Of a stretch of DNA of 9,379 nt, positions 1-5,695 are shown piece by piece. The notes beneath the pieces are model-generated. The model was given only the letters and a program-made list of their open reading frames with translations. It searched no databases and was not told the origin of the DNA. This stretch comes from Dialister sp. UBA7295 (GTDB lineage: Bacteria; Bacillota; Negativicutes; Veillonellales; Dialisteraceae). The number at the start of each line of letters is the position of its first letter. Position 1 is the stretch's first letter. The translations under genes were made by a program, and so were the position numbers. The DNA is taken from NCBI GenBank assembly GCA_002471975.1, contig DKQZ01000044.1, positions 1 to 9,379 on the forward strand, given 5' to 3'.

Positions 1-208
1 ATAACTATTTCCCCTAAAGTTTTTAAAATAATAATTTCTATTTTTGTACACCCCCTGACCATTTGCGGCATTCGGCCGCTTGGGATTTCCTCTCTTGCCC
101 TTTCAGGCCCTTCGGGCCAGCTTCCCCGAGGGGAAGCCTATCCGCATACCTTTTGTCTCATTTCCGACTTGCAGCTGTAGTACGACCCACCCGTCGCCTT
201 CGGCGCCA

Positions 209-228
209 CCCTCCCAAGCCTGGGAGGG
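209..228. other. Perfect 8-bp inverted repeat (hairpin)
   Basis: CCCTCCCA at 209-216 pairs with TGGGAGGG at 221-228 across a four-base loop. It is the strongest stem in the upstream repeat element. It has no T-tract on either side, so it does not look like an intrinsic terminator; a structural RNA or repeat-family role is more likely. Confidence 0.6.
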
Positions 229-291
229 CTTGAACGTTTCGACTTGTACGGTTTTTTCAAACTCGTCTGTGTAAATTCCCCATCTATATTC

Positions 292-309
292 GTGCCGCAT
301 CAGCGGCAC
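292..309. other. Perfect 7-bp inverted repeat (hairpin)
   Basis: GTGCCGC at 292-298 pairs with GCGGCAC at 303-309 across loop ATCA. It lies near the edge of the upstream repeat element, next to the segment that is partly repeated at the end of the window. No T-tract follows in either direction. Confidence 0.6.
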
Positions 310-345
310 ACTTCCCCGACCACCCCGAGGAATGCCGATGATCCT

Positions 346-366
346 ACGGGGAAAATCCCGTTTCTT
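346..366 (+). terminator. Weak stem-loop followed by T-rich stretch (doubtful terminator)
   Basis: ACGGG (346-350) and CCCGT (357-361) can form a 5-bp stem around a six-base loop, followed by TTTCTT. It could end plus-strand transcription entering from the left, insulating the ech promoter, but the stem is short and the T-run is interrupted, so this is a weak call. Confidence 0.2.
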
Positions 367-415
367 ACAAATATTACAAAAAAATATATTTTCATCTCTT
401 GCAGGAATAGCTTAT

Positions 416-445
416 TTGCGATAAAGTATAATAATAAATTACTAT
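416..445 (+). promoter_or_regulatory. Candidate sigma-70 type promoter of the ech operon
   Basis: The 360-510 region is strongly AT-rich and precedes the first gene of a tightly packed operon, so a promoter is expected here. The best two-box match is TTGCGA (416-421) and TACTAT (440-445) with an 18-base spacer. A perfect TATAAT also sits at 427-432, but the nearest reasonable -35 (TTGCAG at 399-404) is 22 bases away, which is too far. Which -10 box is used cannot be decided from sequence. Either choice gives an untranslated leader of about 90-105 bases before echA. Confidence 0.35.
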
Positions 446-457
446 ACCCCAAAATAA

Positions 458-491
458 TGTGTACATCCATAAGAACATTAAGTGTATACAT
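458..491 (+). promoter_or_regulatory. Possible operator: two similar GTGTA(TA)CAT boxes
   Basis: TGTGTACAT (458-466) and GTGTATACAT (482-491) are near-direct repeats about 23-24 bases apart, roughly two helical turns. Each contains a small palindrome (TGTACA, TGTATACA). Placed between the candidate promoter and echA, they could bind a repressor or activator. AT-rich DNA yields such matches by chance, so this is only a suggestion. Confidence 0.2.
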
Positions 492-529
492 ATGGGACTT
501 CCTGTGAGATTTGAGATGCATGAATAGGG

Positions 530-537
530 AAGGGGAG
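530..537 (+). promoter_or_regulatory. Ribosome binding site that fixes the echA start
   Basis: AAGGGGAG at 530-537 lies six bases before the ATG at 544. The same frame is open upstream from a TTG at 511 and an ATG at 520, but those would place this purine tract inside the coding region and have no comparable site of their own. The start at 544 also puts the first hydrophobic helix directly at the N terminus, as usual for NuoL-like proteins. Confidence 0.75.
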
Positions 538-543
538 AATGTT

Positions 544-2448
544 ATGGTTATACCGGTTTTACTTTTTGCGGTGCCTTTTGTAACGGCCCTGATTATGCTG
601 GGTGTCCGGTCTTCGTCGCTGCGGAATCATATCGTGAAGGCTTCGGCTTTTCTGATGATGGTTCTTTCCGTAGCTACGGGGTTCCTTTATTTTGGACATC
701 CTTTCAAGGTCGGGATTGATTCGGAGGCTCTCCGGCTGACTATGACGGCTGTAGATGGTCTGGCAGCTTTGACGGTCCTGTATTTCTGTATGAAGTATAA
801 ACGGTACCTGGTCGCTCTTCTCGGGATTGTCCAGTTTGTGCTGATTGTGGCTTTTGAGTTCCATGCGGGGAGTTATGCCCGTTCGGTGTGGGATTTCAAT
901 ATCGATAATCTGGCCATCATTATGATTCTGATTGCCGGAATTATCGGGGGCCTCATTGCCGTGTATTCTTTGGGATATATGGCGGTTTTCCACAGGAAGC
1001 ATACGGATATCGAGGACCGGCGGCCGTTTTTCTTCTTCGTGGTTTTCCTCTTCCTGGCAGCCATGTTCGGCCTCGTCATGTCGAATAATCTGCTTTACAT
1101 GTATACGTTCTGGGAAATCACTTCTCTCTGTTCTTTCCTTCTTATCGGATATACGCAGACGAATGAGGCCATTCATAATTCTTTCAAGGCTCTCTGGATG
1201 AACCTTCTGGGCGGCCTGGCTTTTGCCATCGCCATCGCCTGGCTGGGTTCGAAGTTCTATACTCTGGAGCTTTCCCAGCTGGTGAGCATGGGAATCCAGG
1301 CTATGCCGGTGGAACCGATTGTGGCTCTTCTCGTTTTCTGCGGTTTCACAAAGTCTGCTATGATGCCTTTCTCCGGTTGGCTTCTGGGGGCTATGGTGGC
1401 TCCTACTCCGACTTCGGCGCTTCTCCATTCATCTACCATGGTTAAGGCAGGGGTTTTCCTCATTATCAAGCTTTGCCCGATTCTTGGAAATAATCATCCC
1501 GGGGTCATGGCCATGCTGGTAGGCGGGATTACCTTCTTCTTTGCATCCTGCGCCGCTATTTCCCAGTCTGACGGGAAAAAGGTGCTGGCGTATTCCACTA
1601 TTTCCAATCTGGGCCTCATCGTCTGCTGCGCAGGTACCGGTTCTTATGAAGCGGCCTGGACGGCTATCATGATCGTCATCTTCCACGCAGTGGCAAAGTC
1701 CCTTCTTTTCCTCACTGTGGGCACGGCGGAACAGCAGCTGGGCAGCAGGAATCTGGAAAGTTTCGACGGGATTTTCAATTCCATGCCAAGGCTTTCTCTC
1801 TGCATGGTGATCGGTATCTGCGGTATGTTCCTCGCACCCTTTGGAATGCTTATTTCCAAATGGGCCGCTATGAAGGCTTTCGTGGACGCAGGGCAGCCGC
1901 TCTTGCTCCTGGCTCTCGTCTATGGTTCGGCGACCACTCTTTTCTACTGGACCAAGTGGCTCGGAAAGATTACGACTTATATTCCTACCGATGAAAATCG
2001 TGAAAAGGGAATCCTCGGCGTGCAGTGGCAGGCTCTCCGGACGATTGCAGGGCTGACGCTCGTCGTATGCGTGCTCTTCCCTCTGATTTCCCAGTACATG
2101 GTCATCCCGTATCTGTCTCATCTGTACAGAAGTGTGGATGATGTGATTGCCCAGAGTAATCTCTGGATCATGTCTGTCATGGTCTTCCTGCTCATTCTCC
2201 TGCCTCTTCGTTTCGGCAAGGGGAGGAAACACAAGAAGCTGGTCATTACGAATCTGGCCGGTGAAAATATGGGCGAGGATATCGCCTACCGCGGGGCAGC
2301 GGGCCGGGTGGTGCCGGTGACTCTCCGCAACTGGTACATGGAGACCTGGTTTAATGAAAGGAAAATGCAGCTCTGGGGGTACACGGCCTGTGTGGCCTGC
2401 CTCCTGATGGAGCTTTCTTTAGCGACAGGAGGTGTGTTCCATGTCTGA
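544..2448 (+). CDS. echA: Ech hydrogenase subunit A, NuoL/MrpA-like antiporter-type membrane subunit
   Basis: A 634-residue, very hydrophobic protein of the proton-conducting membrane transporter family (NuoL/NuoM/MrpA), the size expected for EchA. It should sit in the cytoplasmic membrane as the main ion-translocating subunit of the complex. About 14 or more hydrophobic segments can be picked out by eye. The hallmark charged residues are visible: Glu191 in FWEITS on the fifth-helix motif, Lys270 in FTKSAM, the PTPTSALLHSSTMVKAG block around 288-303 with Lys301, DGKKVLAYSTISNLG around 343-356, and Lys385 in FHAVAKSLLFL. These correspond to the lysine/glutamate relay of complex I antiporter subunits (family knowledge). 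It ends with a final hydrophobic helix near 605-625. It is the first gene of the operon and overlaps echB by 8 bases, implying coupled translation. HyfB/HycC-type subunits are related alternatives, but the gene set points to Ech. Confidence 0.93.
   Translation: MVIPVLLFAVPFVTALIMLGVRSSSLRNHIVKASAFLMMVLSVATGFLYFGHPFKVGIDSEALRLTMTAVDGLAALTVLYFCMKYKRYLVALLGIVQFVLIVAFEFHAGSYARSVWDFNIDNLAIIMILIAGIIGGLIAVYSLGYMAVFHRKHTDIEDRRPFFFFVVFLFLAAMFGLVMSNNLLYMYTFWEITSLCSFLLIGYTQTNEAIHNSFKALWMNLLGGLAFAIAIAWLGSKFYTLELSQLVSMGIQAMPVEPIVALLVFCGFTKSAMMPFSGWLLGAMVAPTPTSALLHSSTMVKAGVFLIIKLCPILGNNHPGVMAMLVGGITFFFASCAAISQSDGKKVLAYSTISNLGLIVCCAGTGSYEAAWTAIMIVIFHAVAKSLLFLTVGTAEQQLGSRNLESFDGIFNSMPRLSLCMVIGICGMFLAPFGMLISKWAAMKAFVDAGQPLLLLALVYGSATTLFYWTKWLGKITTYIPTDENREKGILGVQWQALRTIAGLTLVVCVLFPLISQYMVIPYLSHLYRSVDDVIAQSNLWIMSVMVFLLILLPLRFGKGRKHKKLVITNLAGENMGEDIAYRGAAGRVVPVTLRNWYMETWFNERKMQLWGYTACVACLLMELSLATGGVFHV
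2427..2432 (+). promoter_or_regulatory. Ribosome binding site for echB inside the echA end
   Basis: AGGAGG at 2427-2432, eight bases before the ATG at 2441, is a consensus site within the last codons of echA. It favours the ATG over the in-frame GTG at 2432, which overlaps the site itself. Confidence 0.8.
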
Positions 2449-3325
2449 TTTCTCCGATTACATCGCAAGCGGCCTGGGCGCACTTCTCTTCCTCGTCCTG
2501 GGACCTGTCCTGGGGGGACTCATCCACGGGCTTGACCGTAAGATTTCTGCCCGCATGCAGCGGCGCGTGGGGCCTCCTCTTTTCCAGCCTTTCTATGATT
2601 TTTTCAAACTCTGGTCCAAGCAGCCCATTGCCATCAATAAGGCGGAAGGTTTCTATGTGCTTGGTTTCCTGATTTTCGTCCTTCTCTCGGGCACTTTCTT
2701 CTTCGCCCGGGGCGATATCCTTCTCGTGGTCTTTACTTTAACGATGGCCAGTGTCTGCCTCATCATTGCGGCTTATGCATCGGCTTCTCCCTATGCCCAG
2801 GTGGGCGCGGAAAGGGAACTGGTGCAGACCATGGCTTATGAACCGATGCTCCTCATGGTGGCTCTCGGTTTCTACCTGTCCTGCGGTTCTTTCAATATCG
2901 GGGATATTATGAAATCGGAAACCATGAATTTCATCCGCATGCCCGGCATTTTCCTGGGTCTCTGCTTTATCCTTCTCATTAAATTCAGGAAGTCTCCTTT
3001 CGATATTTCCATGTCCCATGAAGCCCATCAGGAACTGATCGGCGGGGTGAAGACGGAACTTTCCGGCCGGACCCTGGGCATGGTGGAACTGGCGGAATGG
3101 TATGAGGATGTATTCCTCCTGGGCCTGGTGCTCCTCTTCTTCGTGAGCGCTGACTGGTGGACCACCATCATCGGTCTTTTCGTATGTTTCCTCACTTTCT
3201 TCCTGGATATCCTCGTGGATAACAGCTGCGGCCGAATCAAGTGGGAACGGATGCTGGCCTCCACCTGGCTCTTCTCTTTCCTCATGGGATTCATAAACGT
3301 AGCATTTCTTATGTATTTCAAATAA
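2441..3325 (+). CDS. echB: Ech hydrogenase subunit B, NuoH-like membrane anchor
   Basis: A 294-residue membrane protein of the complex I subunit 1 (NuoH) family, with about eight hydrophobic segments. It anchors the hydrogenase module and forms the junction between the NiFe/FeS part and the ion channel. Visible family motifs are the basic loop with DRKISARMQRRVGPP (32-46), GAERELVQTMAYEP (122-135), and the charged loop SPFDISMSHEAHQELIGG (185-202) followed by KTELSG (204-209), equivalent to the Glu-rich quinone-side loop of NuoH. In Ech no quinone is used, but the loop is retained and is thought to take part in coupling. Translation probably depends on echA because the start lies 8 bases inside it. 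The next gene follows after a 12-base gap. Length and motifs appear complete. Confidence 0.93.
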   Translation: MSDFSDYIASGLGALLFLVLGPVLGGLIHGLDRKISARMQRRVGPPLFQPFYDFFKLWSKQPIAINKAEGFYVLGFLIFVLLSGTFFFARGDILLVVFTLTMASVCLIIAAYASASPYAQVGAERELVQTMAYEPMLLMVALGFYLSCGSFNIGDIMKSETMNFIRMPGIFLGLCFILLIKFRKSPFDISMSHEAHQELIGGVKTELSGRTLGMVELAEWYEDVFLLGLVLLFFVSADWWTTIIGLFVCFLTFFLDILVDNSCGRIKWERMLASTWLFSFLMGFINVAFLMYFK

Positions 3326-3337
3326 GGAGGGGCAAAT

Positions 3338-3832
3338 ATGGCATTTGAAAAGAAATCGCCCTGGCTCATTCATTATGACGGCTCTTCCTGCAACGGCTGT
3401 GATATCGAAGTGCTGGCCTGCCTGACTCCGCTTTTCGACGTGGAGCGGTTTGGCATAGTGAATACGGGGGACCCGAAGCATGCGGATATTTTCCTCGTTA
3501 CCGGAGGGGTAAACGCACAGAATCTTCCGGTAGTCCGCCAGATTTATGAACAGATCCCTGAACCGAAGGTGGTGGTGGCAGTCGGAACCTGCGCCTGCAC
3601 CGGCGGGGTTTTCCGGGAATGCTACAACATGCTGGGAGGTATGGACAAGGCCATTCCTGTGGATGTGTACGTGCCGGGCTGCGCGGCCCGCCCGGAATCC
3701 ATCATCGCAGGGGTGGTGAAAGGCCTCGCAGTGCTGGAAGAAAAACATAAAAAGATGAAGGAAACCGGCGAGCTCTATGAACCGCCGAAGGAAGAACCGA
3801 GACCATTTGAAAAGAGGGAGGAGAAAGCATGA
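3338..3832 (+). CDS. echC: Ech hydrogenase subunit C, NuoB-like [NiFe]-hydrogenase small subunit
   Basis: A 164-residue soluble subunit of the NuoB/hydrogenase small-subunit family that should carry one [4Fe-4S] cluster proximal to the NiFe centre and hand electrons to EchE. The four expected ligands are Cys18 and Cys21 (SSCNGCDIE), Cys85 (GTCACTGG) and Cys115 (PGCAARPE). There is no twin-arginine signal and none of the extra FeS domains of uptake hydrogenases, which fits cytoplasmic, membrane-attached group 4 enzymes. The last 30 or so residues form a charged Lys/Glu/Pro-rich tail that looks disordered. A strong site AAGGAGGGG (3324-3332), overlapping the echB stop, precedes the ATG. The gene end overlaps echD in an ATGA arrangement. 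Confidence 0.94.
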   Translation: MAFEKKSPWLIHYDGSSCNGCDIEVLACLTPLFDVERFGIVNTGDPKHADIFLVTGGVNAQNLPVVRQIYEQIPEPKVVVAVGTCACTGGVFRECYNMLGGMDKAIPVDVYVPGCAARPESIIAGVVKGLAVLEEKHKKMKETGELYEPPKEEPRPFEKREEKA

Positions 3833-4263
3833 AACAGCAGGTAATGGTGAAACGGCCGGAAGAGCTGCTCGAGCAGACGGCCCGTTTCAAACGTGAAGGC
3901 TGCCGCCTCGTGCAGATCCTCTGTACGAGAGTGGACGAGGGTTACGAACTGACCTACAGCTTTGATAAAAATTATTTCCTCTACAACCTGCGGGTGATCG
4001 TGCCCCTCACAGGTTCCATCATGAGCATCACCAGCCTTTACTGGTATGCCTTTGTCTGGGAAAATGAAATCCATGACCTTTTCGGCCTGGATGTGCGCTT
4101 CATCGCGCCGGAAGTAGACTATGGCGGTCATTTCTACCACCTGGCCCAGAAAATGCCCTGGCACGATCTGTCCGGCGCCGTTCATGCGAAAAAAGCGATC
4201 AAGGTCAATCTGAGGAACGGCCTTGGCATCGATGCGTCTGTTCATAAAAAGGAGGGTAACTGA
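3829..4263 (+). CDS. echD: Ech hydrogenase subunit D, NuoC-like
   Basis: A 144-residue protein of the complex I 30-kDa (NuoC) family, a cofactor-free structural subunit between the large subunit and the rest of the peripheral arm. The signature WENEIHDLFGL is at 77-87, preceded by an aromatic YWYAFV stretch (71-76). This is the most conserved motif of the family (ERE-DLFG in NuoC). It is shorter than NuoC of complex I, as usual for Ech. GGGAGGAG at about 3816-3823, inside the echC end, is its ribosome site, and the ATGA overlap with echC suggests translational coupling. Its stop and the echE start share one base. Confidence 0.88.
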   Translation: MKQQVMVKRPEELLEQTARFKREGCRLVQILCTRVDEGYELTYSFDKNYFLYNLRVIVPLTGSIMSITSLYWYAFVWENEIHDLFGLDVRFIAPEVDYGGHFYHLAQKMPWHDLSGAVHAKKAIKVNLRNGLGIDASVHKKEGN

Positions 4264-5348
4264 TGGCAGAAATAACGACAGTCCCCTTCGGACCCCAGCA
4301 TCCGGTCCTCCCGGAACCGATTCATCTGGATCTGGAACTCAAAGATGAAACAGTGGTCCGGGCAGTGCCTTCCATCGGCTATATCCACAGAGGACTTGAA
4401 AAACTGGTGGAAAAAAGAGATTTCAAGCAGTTCGTCTATGTGGCAGAGCGTGTCTGCGGCATCTGCTCCTTCGGTCACGGCTGGGGATACACGAAAGCCG
4501 TGGAAGGACTCATGGATATTGAAATACCGAAACGCGCGAGCTACCTGCGCACGTTCTGGCATGAACTTTCCCGCATGCACAGCCATCTTTTGTGGTTCGG
4601 CCTGGCAGCCGATGCCCTGGGCTTTGAAAGTCTTTTCATGAATGCCTGGAGAGTCCGGGAAATCGTGCTGGATATTTTCGAAGAAACCACGGGAGGCCGT
4701 GTCATTTTCTCCGTCTGTAAAGTGGGCGGGGTCCGTCGGGATATTTCCGACGAACAGAGGAAAATGATTCTTGAAAAATTAAAAATCCTCCGCAAGGAAA
4801 TCCGTGTACTGGCCATGACTTTCATGTATGACAATACCGTGCAGTACCGCCTGGAAGGGGTAGGGGTGCTTTCCATGGATGATGCCATCGACCTGGGCTG
4901 CGTAGGACCGATGGCAAGGGCCAGCGGCGTACCGCTCGATTATCGTATGGCCGATGATGAAGGAGCTTACAAAGAACTTCATTTCCGCCCGGTTACCGAT
5001 ACGGCCGGTGACTGCCTCGCCCGGGTACGCGTTCGTCTGGGAGAACTCACCCAGTCCATCGATATCATTCAGGCAGTACTTGAAAATCTGCCGGACGGAG
5101 CGATTGAAGCGCCGGTGAAAGGAAATCCGCCGGTGGGCGAATATTTCACCCGGGTGGAACAGCCCAGAGGCGAAGCTTTCTACTATGTGAAAGGAAACGG
5201 GACGAAGAATCTGGAACGTTTCCGCCTCCGTACGCCGACGAATGTGAATATACCGGCACTCGTGAAGATGCTGGAAGGCTGCGACCTGGCCGATGTGCCG
5301 AACCTCATTCTGACCATCGATCCCTGTATCAGCTGCTGTGAACGATAA
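4263..5348 (+). CDS. echE: Ech hydrogenase subunit E, NuoD-like [NiFe] large (catalytic) subunit
   Basis: A 361-residue large subunit that holds the NiFe active site, where protons are reduced with electrons ultimately from ferredoxin, or H2 is oxidised in reverse. The N-terminal ligand motif is RVCGIC (63-68; Cys65, Cys68) followed by His72. The C-terminal motif is DPCISCCER (353-361; Cys355, Cys358), so all four NiFe cysteines are present and this is an active hydrogenase rather than a NuoD-like relic. The N terminus has the GPQHP motif shared with NuoD. The protein ends right after the second motif, without the cleavable C-terminal peptide seen in most [NiFe] large subunits. That agrees with what is reported for EchE and CooH and with the absence of a maturation protease gene here. 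Cys359, directly after ligand Cys358, is unusual, since Thr is common at that position. The site AAGGAGGG (4249-4256) precedes the start, and echD overlaps by one base. Confidence 0.95.
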   Translation: MAEITTVPFGPQHPVLPEPIHLDLELKDETVVRAVPSIGYIHRGLEKLVEKRDFKQFVYVAERVCGICSFGHGWGYTKAVEGLMDIEIPKRASYLRTFWHELSRMHSHLLWFGLAADALGFESLFMNAWRVREIVLDIFEETTGGRVIFSVCKVGGVRRDISDEQRKMILEKLKILRKEIRVLAMTFMYDNTVQYRLEGVGVLSMDDAIDLGCVGPMARASGVPLDYRMADDEGAYKELHFRPVTDTAGDCLARVRVRLGELTQSIDIIQAVLENLPDGAIEAPVKGNPPVGEYFTRVEQPRGEAFYYVKGNGTKNLERFRLRTPTNVNIPALVKMLEGCDLADVPNLILTIDPCISCCER

Positions 5349-5359
5349 GGAGGGGCGCC

Positions 5360-5695
5360 ATGAGTTTTCTCATTTATATGAAACAGGCCCTTTCCAACCT
5401 GTTCAAACCGCCGGTGACCACCAGCTATCCCATTAAACCGAAAGAATTCAAGCCCCGGGACCGCGGACGGGTCATCAATGATGCATCCAAATGCATCCTC
5501 TGCGGCATGTGCGAAAAATCCTGCCCTGCAGGGGCCATTCAGATTGACCGCAAAAACGGGACCTGGAAGATCAATCCTTTCTCCTGCGTCCAGTGTGCGG
5601 CCTGCGTGGAAAACTGCCCGAAGAAATGCCTCCACATGGATCCCCATGCCACGGAGCCGGACCTGAAGAAATCGGAAATCATCCTTCAGGTGAAA
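5360..5695 (+). other. Canonical EchF/NuoI-like module within echF (residues 1-112)
   Basis: This part alone has about the size and layout of a normal EchF: an N-terminal helix, the KEFKPRDRGRV approach segment, and one 2x[4Fe-4S] domain with ligands Cys45/48/51/55 and Cys76/79/82/86. It is the most divergent of the eight modules and the one likely to dock on EchC/EchE/EchD. The remaining 840 residues are an accretion. Confidence 0.7.

Larger units (their letters stand above)
55..345 (-). repeat. Hairpin-rich interspersed intergenic element (putative)
   Basis: This gene-free stretch holds at least six short GC-rich inverted repeats: 65-69/75-79, 106-110/114-118, 120-126/131-137, a weak 4-bp one near 194-204 with loop TTC, 209-216/221-228 (8 bp perfect, loop AGCC) and 292-298/303-309 (7 bp perfect, loop ATCA). 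It is flanked by AT-rich DNA on both sides, so composition changes sharply at about 55 and 365. The bases TCCCCGACCACCCCGA (313-328) reappear in reverse complement, with single-base indels, at the very end of the window (9364-9379), which suggests a dispersed family with a second copy beginning there. Minus-strand orientation is arbitrary and follows that second copy. A 68-codon open frame on the minus strand and others on the plus strand cross the hairpins, have no convincing ribosome site and no recognisable domain, and are treated as non-coding. Exact borders are not defined by the sequence. Confidence 0.5.

Noticed and set aside
103..309. 68-codon minus-strand frame (and plus-strand frames at 80-274 and 244-507) in the leader
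   Set aside because: They run through the hairpin array, lack a good ribosome site and have no known domain. They are more likely chance frames in a repeat element.
511..543. Longer echA start at TTG 511 or ATG 520
   Set aside because: The purine tract 530-537 is ideally spaced to ATG 544, and the extra N-terminal residues are polar and unlike the family start.
559..2232. Long minus-strand open frames opposite echA (559-1428 and 1429-2232)
   Set aside because: They are antisense to a well-supported NuoL-like membrane protein. The products are rich in charged residues and have no recognisable domain.
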